This document shows, piece after piece, positions 11,111-21,726 of a stretch of 64,000 bases of DNA; position 1 is the stretch's first letter, and each line of letters begins with the position of its first letter. Position numbers and translations under genes: made by a program. Origin of the DNA: Halichondria panicea (taxonomy: Eukaryota > Porifera > Demospongiae > Suberitida > Halichondriidae); NCBI RefSeq assembly GCF_963675165.1, contig NC_087377.1, positions 4,293,042 to 4,357,041 of the forward strand, in the 5' to 3' direction. The notes below the pieces were generated by a model that saw only the letters and a program-made list of their open reading frames with translations, was not told where the DNA came from and did not search any database.

Positions 11111-12172
11111 AATATAATTATACCCACTAACATTTTTAAATACCTGCATATTATTATACCCTTGTACCATGATGTGCTCTGACACTATAAGGAATATCAA
11201 TTCACTCCAGGGTACAAATCCCATGTACCCTTCTAGGATGTACATGGTTAATTAAATGTGGTCAGCCTAAGGACCCTCTCTTTTAAACAACACTTATTCT
11301 ATACCTTACAACAATTGTGGAAAGCACAAAAATGGTGAAGATCAATTCTTCAGTATCCAATCAGATTATAAATGGGTTGGATAACAGCTTCTAATCAATA
11401 GATGTTCATAGTTACAAGCACTATACCTGTACCATGGTATGGACATCTGTGTGTGTATTGTTTGTAACTAACCTCGTGCGCCCTCGGGAATACATACAAC
11501 TGCCCTCGGTATAGATTCAATACACCCTTAATATCATCCATGGTACAACTATATTACATGTACAACAATTGAAACACATGACTCATAACGTACAATGTAT
11601 GGACAGATATATGTCCATATATCCTGCACTCTACTGTTGTAGTAACTATGAGTTTTCATCTTGTAGGGTACCAAGGGCGTATATAGTAAAGATATACGCC
11701 CGGATTGCATTTATCCCTGTGTTTAGGTCAAGATTATAATTATATACACTCTCAACTTATCTTAAATATAATTAGCCAACAAATAGTGAAGGTGCATGGC
11801 AGGATAAAACCATGAACAGTGCACGGGGGGGGGGGGGGCGGGGAAAGCTTCCCAAACACTTCAGCTTCCCCCCAAACAGTATTAATAGCTCACCCCTAAC
11901 AAATTGCTTTGCTATTAATTACTGTATACTTTTGTCACTCCATACTTACATTACTAACTATAATAATTCATCCCCCCACCCCCCCCAAAACATTTAGATA
12001 GAACCTTGTCAGCATTGTATTTAGCTATTATGGCTTGGGGTTTTGGATCTATAAAGGGCAACTGGACTATAATAATACATGACATCATTGTTACCAACTT
12101 TGGTAAATCTATATATAAAATGATAATGTCATAATAATATTAAGAGCTGCTATAGCTGCTTGCTCTATCAAA
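11111..12172. other. Non-coding stretch between copies 3 and 4
   Basis: No supported gene. Contains a run of about 14 G (11825-11840), a C-rich run (11971-11989) and half a MITE (ACAATGTATGGACAGAT, near 11595). Confidence 0.5.
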
Positions 12173-12189
12173 ATTCTGTGTGGACCACA

Positions 12190-12201
12190 AAGTGAAAGTG
12201 A
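12190..12201 (+). promoter_or_regulatory. AAGTGAAAGTGA box upstream of copy 4
   Basis: AAGTGAAAGTGA ends 20 bases before the ATG of copy 4, within the conserved upstream block TTCTGTGTGGACCACAAAG. The word matches the published recognition sequence shared by interferon-regulatory factors and PRDM1/Blimp-1 (GTGAAAGT core). Binding is inferred. Confidence 0.45.
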
Positions 12202-12221
12202 TACTATTTTGCAAATTGACA

Positions 12222-12718
12222 ATGGCTGCCATATTAGAGAGAGCAGCTACTGATCAAGCCAACAGGATACGACACAACTATCCCTAACTCCCCTGTTGCT
12301 AAGCTGATGTACTACTTTCATTGTGTGTGCTGTTGTGTTGCTGATAGCGATGACCCCTCTATTCAGCGATTGAGAGCATACAAAACCAACTACACTTCCC
12401 TCTCCAGTGCCAAAAAATCTGCACTTCTGACTTTATGCTTGGCTCTCAGCCCTGACAAATTGATTAATAGTGTCTTCTTCTTGAATGAAGATATTAATGG
12501 AGTAAACAAGTTCTTTGAAGTGAGTGCAGTTTCTACGAAACTTCTTGTTTCAGAGTCTCTGCTTATTGGAGGACAGAGGAAAAGAGTACCAAAAATTATG
12601 ATGTTCAAAAAAGAGTGGATAGAGAGGTAATTGAAGAGTTTTGTGGAGTCCTCTCAAGGGTCCAACCGATTATTAAGACAGCCAGATACTTCGTGGTGCT
12701 GCTGTACCATTTTGTGAT
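12222..12718 (+). pseudogene. CaaX-family copy 4, frameshifted
   Basis: ATG 12222 opens as in sister genes, but two bases are missing in the EREQ codons (about 12238), shifting the frame. From MYYFHCVCCCVADSDD (12307) to FKKEWIER the correct frame is intact, then a deletion creates an early stop at 12628-12630. The lost tail, including a codon run for Cys-Cys-Cys-Thr-Ile-Leu, is still readable in another frame up to about 12716. A shortened 107-residue product starting at Met 12307 is possible but would lack the lipid anchor. Confidence 0.75.
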
Positions 12719-14639
12719 TTATAATTATAGATGTGCCTATAAATTATTATACAAACACAACGCTTATAACTGTATAGTGTGCAATTTTACAGTAGTCATT
12801 AATGGATTAATTTTAACGTGTGTGCTGATTGCATGTGTGATTATAATTATAATCGCATGTTGTCCTATTATTCACTGTGATTCGTACAGTGATTAATTGC
12901 GTATCAGTAATTGCACGTCGTTAAGGCAGTAATTGCACGTCATCATTAACGACGTGCAGAATGTCCTTGAAACTGCATCACAAACGATTAACAATCAATA
13001 GTATGGCTATGTGCGCTTGCTAATGCCTCTCGCCATGTTTTGCTTTCGCTCAAAAGTATTAGAGCGTTATAGAAGAGGTAAATAATTTGCAATGTGCTTT
13101 GATTGTTTCACAAGAAAGGGGTGTCCACAGTTAATAGTGCATACTGATCGTCTTAAATGGCCTGTAGCCAAACAGTGGGAGCAAACCTTTGTCAGCAGTA
13201 GTCTGTGAGATAAGATAGACAGAATTCAATCACAGAAAGTAGTGTCTATAAAAATTAAGAAAAGGTTGGTTTGTGGCTTACCAGGGCCTCAACAAAGAAA
13301 AAAATTGATGCTGCCAAGATCTGGGGTTCAAAATGGATTCTCTTACAAATGTAATATTGAGCGCGCATGCGCATTACATCCAGGAATAAGGGGTGTGTGC
13401 AAGTTCAGGAGTGAAGCTAAATACAGGAATATTCCAATGATGTAATTGCCTGCAAACCATAAATAACATTTAAACCCAGTCTCCATACTCACTCTGGTGG
13501 AAAATTAGGTGGGAATTAGCTGTAAGACAAGGTATAGTATTGTATATGTGCTCTCACTGAAGCTTTATAGTACTGGTGCAGTTCGTTCTGTGTTGTACCA
13601 AGGGCATATATGCCCCTTGGTTGTATTTAATAAAACACAAGTATAGTCTATCTATGTATATCTACAATTGCAAGGAATCTTCGTCATCGGTATTGACTAC
13701 ATTGAGCGCTATAGATCTAGTGTATGCTATCAGCAACATCAGGAGTGTATGAAGAGGAGTATCCAACTGTAGCAGTTGTAGTGTAAACCAGGTTCCGATA
13801 TGAGTATGTCATATACCATGTCACTATCAGACCTCATCTAAGTGGGTAGGTGTAATGGTTAATTAGTTAAAATGATATCAGCATACACACGCATGGTCTG
13901 CTGTGGTTTGTACCTCCAGCCCACATTTAATGGCTAACAGTTTACACAACTACAAGTGTTAGTAACATAAATTGTCAGTTTGATCTCTAAAAACTCCATT
14001 CCATTCAATACCAGATGTCATCCACCGCCGTTCTTCAGAAACTTGTCACACACTGAGTGGCTATAGGTATCCACTATGGCATGACTGGACAAGAGCCAGG
14101 AGAATCAGAGCTTCATGAGCTTCATGAGCTTGATTAGGCTGGAGTGGAGGCTAGAGCTTGATGATCATGCACGGGGAAGCCATCTTTGAGTAATAAAATT
14201 GAAAGGTCAAAGTTTGGAATGTTCCCACTTTATTATTATGCCTCGGTGCGCATGTGCAAGCAAGGTATACGGTAGTGTGTTTGTGTGTCTGTGTCTGTGT
14301 GTGTCTGTGTGTCTGTGTACGTACGTGTGTGTGTAGACTGCTACAGCTGCTCAAGGGGATGAATTAAGAGTTTCTATAGTAGGGTTTCCACACAAAAATC
14401 TGATCTCTACAAAATGGTGTTTTGAGTGATTGTGCATACAAAGCAACTAAAATAAAGCACGCAGCCAAAAATTCGCATTGAAATACCTTTTCTTTCTTGC
14501 ACAATAGCACCCGTTAACTCTCACCACAACTATGCGCTTGCATGCAATATTTCCACTCTAAAGAAAGCACACTTCAAAGTTAAATTTCAAAACTTTTGTT
14601 GAAGCATAGATAAAGGAATATTGTGCTGCAATTCTACAC
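12719..14639. other. Long non-coding stretch
   Basis: No supported gene on either strand. ORFs at 13242-13445 and 14151-14354 have no recognisable protein features, and the latter reads through a TG/CA repeat (about 14270-14335). The piece ATTATGCCTCGGTGCGCATG (14233) is an end of the dispersed TGCCTCGGTGC element seen at 28672 and 60220. Confidence 0.55.
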
Positions 14640-15497
14640 TTCAAGGTACAGGGTTTTGCAGAATTCTTGCAACAGGGCTAAACAGACACAGCAATGACTT
14701 CCATATATGGAAGTCAAGTCAACTGCTGACTTAAAATATTGCGTGTACTATGCAGGGTGTCATACTGCTCATACAGAGGAGGGATATGATTATATCCCTC
14801 CTCTGGCTCCAATCCCCCCCCTAAAATGTGCATTTAAGTACTGAGTTGTATTTGAGTGTCCATAGCGGTAGGGTATCGAAATAACTGTTGACCTTTTTTT
14901 TTATGTTCTGGTGATGTTTCAAATGGTAATGTTTGAAAGTCCCCTCTCTAATTGCAATTGTATGACACTCTGGTATGTGTATAATTATTTGAATGGCTTG
15001 AATTGAAAGTTGTCCTGTGAGCCTAAAAGAGAGCATCACAAGATCAGGAGGATATCCTGACAAGATTTAAGGTGGTGCATGGACGGTGTACCAGGTGGAA
15101 ATGTCGTAAAGTTGATGACAAGACAATTTGCTTCAACTGTGTGCAGAACTGTTGCTCTTTTCAATGACACCCTGATAAGCATTTCCATGGTGCACCACCC
15201 ACCACCTTAATTAAATCTTGTGAATAAGCTGATGCTCTCTTAAGGCTCCAGGACATCTTTCAATTCAAAATACAGATACCTGCACATGTACAATAATAAA
15301 AGTAATAATAAAATTAATAGTAAAAGTCAGCAGTTGACTTCCATATATGGAAGTCATTGCTGTGTCTGCTTAGCCCTGTTACAAGAACTCTGCAAAACCC
15401 TGTACCCAAAATATTATAGTCAGCAGTTGACTTCCATATATGGAAGTCTTTGCAGTGTCTGTTTAGCCCTGTTGCAAGGATTTTGCAAAACCCTGTA
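14640..15497. mobile_element. 0.86-kb foldback (palindromic) element
   Basis: GTACAGGGTTTTGCAGAATTC, CAACAGGGCTAAACAGACAC and ACTTCCATATATGGAAGTC at 14643-14720 reappear inverted at 15325-15400 and again at 15420-15496. Inner arms also pair: GAGAGCATCACAAGAT (15025) against ATCTTGTGAATAAGCTGATG (15217), and AAGGTGGTGCATGG against CCATGGTGCACCACC. The unit therefore folds on itself. The right end carries a tandem second copy of the terminal segment. No transposase is seen. Confidence 0.65.
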
Positions 15498-16221
15498 AGT
15501 AGTTTAGAGCAGAATTGAACAATTGTATTTAGTTGTCAAAGCCTGATGTATTTTTACAACTATACAACCAAAAATTGAAAATGTTGTTTTGATACGTTCT
15601 AGAGTTGACTGCATGCAGGTATTGACCTTAGTACATCAGTAAAATAGCCAATTCAATAGGTAAAATATCTCTTTCCAGGTCAATCGCACACAATCTGGAA
15701 GGAACTTTAGTTTGCATCTGAGCCCAACCCACCAAATTAGCTTGATTTTATCACCGCCCCCAATGAAGTGGCTATGGCTTAGTAGAAATGGGAGTGGGTC
15801 AATGGCTGTGCACAAACTAACCATCGATTTTTATGCCTTGCTGCTGCCTCGATGGAAGTATGTGTGGCCTTTATAAAAGCTGCACTCTGGTCAACTAAGC
15901 TGCTTAGCGCATGTAGACTGTTGTTGCTTGTGTCCACTTGTGAAGTGCCTGTGTACACAAATTAATGGCTTGCTGCTTCCTCTTTGAAAATATTCTATGG
16001 CTACGTCCAGAAGGTCTACCAATGGATACTACTCAGTCCTACATGCTGTATAGCTGGTTTTAAACCTTTTTTTTTTTTTAAGTGTCCTAATTGGAGCAGA
16101 ACTTCAAAGGATAATCGCATTTATGATACTATCCAATCTACCACAGAATCCAATATCATCCAACATTCACAAGTTGATAGCACGCTCCCTCCCAGCTTGT
16201 TATTGTAAGACCAATAAAGGG
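15498..16221. other. Non-coding stretch with a dispersed repeat
   Basis: No supported gene. Positions about 16080-16221 match 40680-40835 (AAGTGTCCTA, CTACCACAGAATCCAATATC, TTGATAGCACGCTCCCTCCC). That match is important as the empty-site reference for the adjacent transposon. Confidence 0.5.
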
Positions 16222-17412
16222 CAGAGGAGGTTGGACACAAATCATCATGACGCCTTCAGTCATGTGATAATTATAAACCTTTATAGAATTCCTTTGAGGG
16301 TCAAAGGTGAGAATGTAAAAGCTTATCAGAAGCAGGGATAAAGTAAGTGCAAGTAAGAGCTTGGAGAACGCTAAAGAGAAACAGATTAATGGTGCCCTGA
16401 CCTCCTCTGCTCATATAGATCATAATCCTGTTAAACAAAAATTGGAAAAGTGTCAAAAAAATCTAAATACTAGTCTAGATCCATCTTAGTCTCCACTAGC
16501 CCCGGTTAAAATTGGGTCTGGAGAACTTCCTATCAACGAGTTGTGTAAGGCCTTACGTGGCTAATAGTAAATAGTGGTCACAAATAATATTATTCATAGT
16601 TGATGACCACAGTGTGATTACAATAATGTGAAAACCACAGTTCTGCCATAGTTGAGAAACTCTAGAGTCCTGCATGCTCAGTGCTCAAATCGAAATAGAT
16701 CTACCATGCAGGTGTAGGAGAGAAGCTATAGCAACTACTAGAGTCACTAGAAAGATCTAGACTGAGCTGAAACCAGGCAGTTATGTTTTAAGGTTCTCAT
16801 GGATTCAGTTTTCAGAGCAAAAGATGCAAATCAAGTCTCATTAATATTTGCAGTGCTGCCACTTGAATATAGATTGCTGATTTCAGGTATAGATCTAGAT
16901 GTATTATAGTAGGAGACATCCTTGAAGCTACAACTCAGCTCTTGCTTCTGTGCAACTACCCATGGAACTTCTCTCTCTTTCTGTGATCTTTTCTGGGATA
17001 GTCTTACAGCATAAATAAACCATTATTGTCAGTTGCATCTAGCTGGAAACTGTAGCAAGTTGGGCAACAAGAAGGCTGCTTTGCATAACTTCTTTTCCTT
17101 CTTTTTGCCTCCATTGACCGCAGTGGTTAACACGCCGAGAAATCTGTACATAGGAAGTTCACCAGACCCATGTTATCGACCTAGCGTTCAAATAGAAAAC
17201 ATCCGGGGATGGCTGCGCGAGACTAGATCCATCTTGGAATCTTTTCAGCAGTGTAGGGAAGGTGAGAGGGCGGTGGGAATGCTCCTAGACCACTTCTGGC
17301 TACTTGCAGTGTCTCCGCACAGCTTACAAAACAGTGGAGCATAATCGGCCATTTTAATTAGAGCGCACGTGATAAAACCTGACGGTGGATGACGGGTGTC
17401 CAACCTCCTCTG
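16222..17412. mobile_element. 1191-bp transposon with 17-bp TIRs and 9-bp target duplication
   Basis: It begins CAGAGGAGGTTGGACAC (16222-16238) and ends with the exact complement GTGTCCAACCTCCTCTG (17396-17412). Both sides carry AATAAAGGG (16213-16221 and 17413-17421), a 9-base target-site duplication. The repeat copy at 40680-40835 reads CCAGTAAAGGGATAAATAC without the insert and so preserves the empty site. No transposase is recognisable; the 103-codon ORF at 17033-17344 has no known features. The ends and duplication fit a hAT- or Mutator-like non-autonomous element. Confidence 0.85.
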
Positions 17413-17692
17413 AATAAAGGGATATGACTGTAAATGACTGTAGATTGCTAAAAATCAATTTGAGCAAAAGGGGGGTTCCTTTGCTCCGGCCCTTGGATCT
17501 CCCCCTGGATCCGCCACTGACAAGTTAGAATGCACTAGAGTAAGTAACCAATTTTCGCCAGACATCTATAATCGGCGGCTATATTGCAGGTTTGTATACA
17601 GCGGTTTACTATAATTAATCGTTGTATTACACCGGCTCAAAGAATGCTGATGTGTTGAGTGTACTATTATGTGTGGCATTCTCGTTACCTAG

Positions 17693-17831
17693 GAAACACA
17701 AAGATGATCAGTTTGACCACTTCACAGAGGATCAGAAATCTCTCGTCAGGAACGCTATAAGCAAGTCTATTGACTACCTCAAGGAAAATAACCATGGAAA
17801 TACTTTAGGTATTGAAGACTATCTGAACTAA
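17693..17831 (+). pseudogene. Orphan copy of the last sulfotransferase exon
   Basis: A 139-base exon, with its acceptor AG and stop TAA, nearly identical to 3064-3202 (KHKDDQFDHFTEDQKSLVRN...GIEDYLN; one Arg-to-Lys change). The downstream 250 bases also match those after 3202. None of the four preceding sulfotransferase exons is found upstream, so it cannot make the enzyme unless spliced to a distant gene. Confidence 0.75.
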
Positions 17832-18093
17832 CCGAATCACAATTTCAAAATCAATTAATCATCTGTACTTTGATACCTGTCTATAATAGCTAATAATTAT
17901 TGTTTCCCGGGCCATTAATTATTCTAATCTATAGCTAACAAAATAGTGGTGGTGTACGGTGTCACTATTAAATATAGAATGCAATTTGACTATAACAAAA
18001 TTAATTGGCATGCATGCATGATAGAATTCATGATTACCATGTTTGGTTATCTGATAAGAGAGTTGCTGGCTGCTTGCTATCTGTCTGAACAAC

Positions 18094-18105
18094 AAGTGAA
18101 AGTGG
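18094..18105 (+). promoter_or_regulatory. AAGTGAAAGTGG box upstream of copy 5
   Basis: AAGTGAAAGTGG ends 23 bases before ATG 18129, in the context CTGTCTGAACAACAAGTG. It fits the IRF/PRDM1 consensus. The matching stretch in copy 1 is deleted. Function inferred. Confidence 0.45.
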
Positions 18106-18128
18106 TACTGTCTGCAAACTAATTGACA

Positions 18129-18596
18129 ATGGCTGCAATAATGGAGAGAGAGCAGCTACTGATCAAGCCAACAGGGAACACAGTGATTGTCCCTGACTCT
18201 CCTGTTGCTAAGCTGATGTACTACTTTCATTGTGTGTGCAGTTGTGTTGCTGATAGTGATGACCCTTCTATTAAACGATTGAGAGCATTCCAAACCAACT
18301 ACAATTCCCTCTCCAGTGAAGAAGTATCGACACTTTTGGTTTTATGCTTGGCTCTCAGCCCTGACAAGTTGATTAATAGTGTCTTCTTCTTGAATAAAGA
18401 TATCAATGGAAGAAATGAGTTTTTTGAAGTCAGTGCAGTTTCCACAAAACTTCTTGTTTCAGAGTCTCTGCTTATTGGAGGGCAGAGGAAGAGAGTGCAA
18501 AAAATTATGATGTTCAAGAAAGAGTGGTTAGAGAGGAACTATATTCAGCCACTAAAGAGTTTTGTGCCGTCTACTTCGTGCTGTACCATTTTGTGA
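18129..18596 (+). CDS. CaaX-family copy 5, intact (155 codons, unrecognised)
   Basis: Intact single-exon gene, ATG 18129 (MAAIMEREQLLIKPTG). It shares all family blocks: KLMYYFHCVCSCVADSDD, SLSSEEVSTLLVLCLALSPD, NSVFFLNKDINGRNEFFEVS, LLIGGQRKRVQKIMMFKKEW and ERNYIQPLKSF, ending PSTSCCTIL with the CaaX box C-T-I-L. It is shorter than copy 2 because it lacks the GSNRLRQPEQD insert before the box. Closest in sequence and flanks to copy 1, including the orphan sulfotransferase exon before it and the MITE after it, which shows a block duplication. Lipid anchoring by geranylgeranylation is inferred. Confidence 0.8.
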   Translation: MAAIMEREQLLIKPTGNTVIVPDSPVAKLMYYFHCVCSCVADSDDPSIKRLRAFQTNYNSLSSEEVSTLLVLCLALSPDKLINSVFFLNKDINGRNEFFEVSAVSTKLLVSESLLIGGQRKRVQKIMMFKKEWLERNYIQPLKSFVPSTSCCTIL

Positions 18597-19634
18597 CCAG
18601 ATTAGATGTGCATGCCTATATACTAACACATGCATAATTATATAATAGTATAGTTATAGTGTGATCATTACACATTATTAGGATGCATGGTGAACATCTG
18701 TCCACATTGTATAATTATACAATAAGATAGTCTTATGTGTAAATCGAAACTCAACATGACATGATTGTGTACATATACTGCATGCATTGTACAAAAATTA
18801 TTGCACAACTATTAATAATGTACAACAATTGAAACACTTGCATGCATGCATGACTCATATAAATTAATAATTAACGTACAATGCATGAACAGATGTCACC
18901 ATCCTATATTCACCATGTTCAATATAGGGTGCACCTAGCTGTGGTGAACATCTGTCCATACATTGTACAGTAAGAGTAATGATTTAAACTGCATGCATTG
19001 TATATAAGGAAATGAATACATTTAAGGAACACACAAACAGGTATATAGATGAATAAACATGTTAGCTCCCTAACAAATTGCATTGCTATAACTGTTTTTT
19101 GCTGCATGTATATGGGCCCCATGCATATACTTAATTCATATCCCCCCAAACAGTAGATTGAACCTTGTCACTATAATTATAATGGTGGCCTGGAGCATTG
19201 TGTCTACTATAATTATGACAATTAACATACAGCAACATAAACTATATAGGAACCATGTTTGGTGCTATAATAGTTGGGTGCAAAGATTTTGTGCATCTAT
19301 AGATCTAGAGAATAATTATGATGGAAGTGTACTTTGCTGGGCTGCTTGCATATACAATAAGTTATAACTATTCATGCATCATGCATGCATGTAAATCTTT
19401 ACATGTAATTGCATGTTTTCCAAGTTTAAGAAATTTGTTCATGGGTTAGCATTGTAGATATAATATGCCACACAATCAGCACACACGTTAAATCCATTAA
19501 TACCTAGATCTACTAGCTATAATTAATAAGACACATCATAAAAATTAATGTTACACTGTAGTTATAAGCGTTATTATAATATAAAATATATAATAAATAT
19601 ATAATAGTATTAGGCACATCTAATAATTATATGG
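18597..19634. other. Non-coding stretch with duplicated MITE
   Basis: Holds the second copy of the GGTGAACATCTGTCC MITE (18680-18905) and its half-copy to about 18965, then AT-rich DNA. No supported gene. Confidence 0.55.
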
Positions 19635-19637
19635 TCA

Positions 19638-20159
19638 CAAAATGGTACAGCAGCACCACGAAGTATCTTGTTCTGGCTGTCTTAATCGGTTGGACCCTTG
19701 AGAGGACTCCACGAAACTCTTCAATGGCTGAAGGTAGTACCTCTCTATCCACTCTATCTTGAACTTCATTATTTTTTGCACTCTCTTCCTCTGCCCTCCA
19801 ATAAGCAGAGACTCTGAAACAAGAAGTTTCGTAGAAACTGTGCTCACTTCAAAGAACTTGTTTACTCCATTGATATCTTCATTCAAGAAGAAGACACTAT
19901 TAATCAACTTGTCAGGGCTGAGAGCCAAGCATATAAAGTCAGAAGTGCAGATTCTTCGGCATGCACTGGAGAGGAAAGTGTAGTTGGTCTTGTACGCTCT
20001 CAATCGCTGAATAGAGGGGTCTCATCGCTATCAGCAACACAACAGCACACACAATGAAAGTAGTACATCAGCTTAGCAACAGGGGAGTTAGGGATAGTCA
20101 CTGTTTGTCCTGCATGTTGGCTTGATCTGTAGCTGCTCTCTCTCCAGAAATGCAGCCAT
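19638..20159 (-). pseudogene. CaaX-family copy 6, inverted and frameshifted
   Basis: The only copy on the minus strand. ATG is at 20159-20157 and the first 40 codons match copy 2. Extra bases near 20023 (GATGAGACCCC instead of GATGACCCC) and two AT insertions near 19935-19965 break the frame. From SPDKLINSVFFLNEDINGVN to the end the frame is open, and the tail QPEQDTSWCCCTIL keeps the CaaX box with three cysteines. The upstream box TCACTTTCACTT (20181-20192) is intact. Confidence 0.8.
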
Positions 20160-20180
20160 TGTTTAATTTACAAGACAGTA

Positions 20181-20192
20181 TCACTTTCACTT
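20181..20192 (-). promoter_or_regulatory. AAGTGAAAGTGA box upstream of copy 6
   Basis: Read on the minus strand: AAGTGAAAGTGA, 21 bases before the ATG, within TTCTGTGTGGACCACAAAG exactly as at copy 4. IRF/PRDM1-like by sequence only. Confidence 0.4.
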
Positions 20193-20688
20193 TGTGGTCC
20201 ACACAGAATTTATACAGTGCATGCATGCATGCAAGTAGCCAGCAGCTAGCTCTTATATATCACATAATTATTTATATCCTTTCTAAATTCTTGGTAACAA
20301 TGAATTTTATCATGCATGCATGCCAATGTTAATGTATATAGTCCACCTACAGTTGATTTTTAGACCCAATATAATTATACCCACTATATACGTATAACAG
20401 TGATACCACCTTGCAAATGTTACAACAAAACGACGTTTTGTTTTTGACGAACAACAGAAATACTACATATATAAAATGGAACGTAGCCAAATAATAATAA
20501 TGATGTATCAACATTTACTAATAATATTATACTATACTAGAGTTATAAACGTTATATGTGTTTGCATGCAGGCACATCATTGAAATACTTGACTCTTAAT
20601 TAAATATACATATATATACACATATACAATGGACAGATGTTCATGATCACCATTCCATATTCAACATCCTATAGGATATGGTGAACAT

Positions 20689-21031
20689 TAGTCTTGAATA
20701 CCAGCCGGTTCTCATTGTAAGCGTGGGCGGGAGAGAACCGTCTGGTGACTCTGGGCATACTTTTCTGTCGTCGGACAGAATGTGGGTAGAGTATATTCAT
20801 TGGAGCCTTACCTGCAAAAGAGTATATTCATTGGAGCATTACCCACAAGAATGTAAGATAGCTTCGAGAATGCAACCGCTCTATACAACACTTCTATTTA
20901 AATTGTGGATTATTATCCACGTGGTTAACAGGATGATTACATTCCTGACTGACAGAGCGTTCTGCCCACAGTCACCAGACAGTTCTCTCCTGCCCACGCT
21001 TACAATGAGAACCGGCTGGTATTCGAGACTA
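20689..21031. mobile_element. 343-bp MITE with 9-bp target duplication, nested in another MITE
   Basis: Ends TAGTCTTGAATACCAGCCGG (20689) and its near-perfect complement to 21031; the terminal inverted repeats run about 60 bases. Flanked on both sides by GGTGAACAT (20680-20688 and 21032-21040), which is the end word of the 227-bp MITE family, so this element jumped into an older MITE. The ORF 20678-21082 reads across it and is not a gene. Confidence 0.85.
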
Positions 21032-21329
21032 GGTGAACATCTGTACATTAAAAGTCATGTATTTCAACTGCATAATTATTAATAGTACTAAGTGAATACA
21101 ATAATTAAGCAACACATGCACAAACAACTGAGTAGATGAATACAGAAAAGCAATTTTCACATTCTGTTATAGAGGAGTGAGTGGTATATACCTATTTTCC
21201 CCAAAATGCTAAGCATTCAATGGCAGCCATGCAGGGCCTACGTGGTGCATGGGCTAATGAATTATTATTGATATGCATGCATGTGCGTTGAGGGCGGATA
21301 CAATCATGTTTGTATAATTATGTGTATTA

Positions 21330-21450
21330 TTATTCTGGTTACCCAAGAAACACAAATTTATATTATCAAGAAATTTCCTGTTAGGAACGCTATATATAAT
21401 TATACACAAATCCGTCGACTACCTCATGCAGGGAGAGTAACCATGCATGG
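21330..21450 (+). pseudogene. Decayed third copy of the last sulfotransferase exon
   Basis: GGTTACCCAAGAAACACAAA, GTTAGGAACGCTATA and GTCGACTACCTC echo the terminal sulfotransferase exon in order, but the middle is lost and the frame is broken. It lies just upstream of CaaX-family copy 7, repeating the order seen at copies 1 and 5. Confidence 0.65.
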
Positions 21451-21684
21451 AAAATCACTTTTCATTGTTATTCTTGTTCTTATTTAGCCAACGAAAAGGT
21501 GGTAGTGTCACAGTGACTATAATTATTATATGGTTGCCTGGGGTATTATTATTAGGGTACAAAATGCATATCATTGGCATGAGATCGAATTCATTGTTTA
21601 CCATGTTTGGTAATCTATAGATAACCATGCATGTGATAAGACATTTTGTGTAGCTGCTGCTTCCATTATTCTGTCTGGACAACA

Positions 21685-21696
21685 AAGTGAAAGTGA
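21685..21696 (+). promoter_or_regulatory. AAGTGAAAGTGA box upstream of copy 7
   Basis: AAGTGAAAGTGA in CTGTCTGGACAACAAAGTG, 30 bases before ATG 21727. IRF/PRDM1-like by sequence only. Confidence 0.45.
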
Positions 21697-21726
21697 TAGA
21701 ATTATTATAATTATAGTGTCTGAAGA

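Noticed and set aside
17033-17344. 103-codon ORF inside the 1191-bp element as a transposase
   Set aside because: No catalytic motif or family resemblance, and too short.
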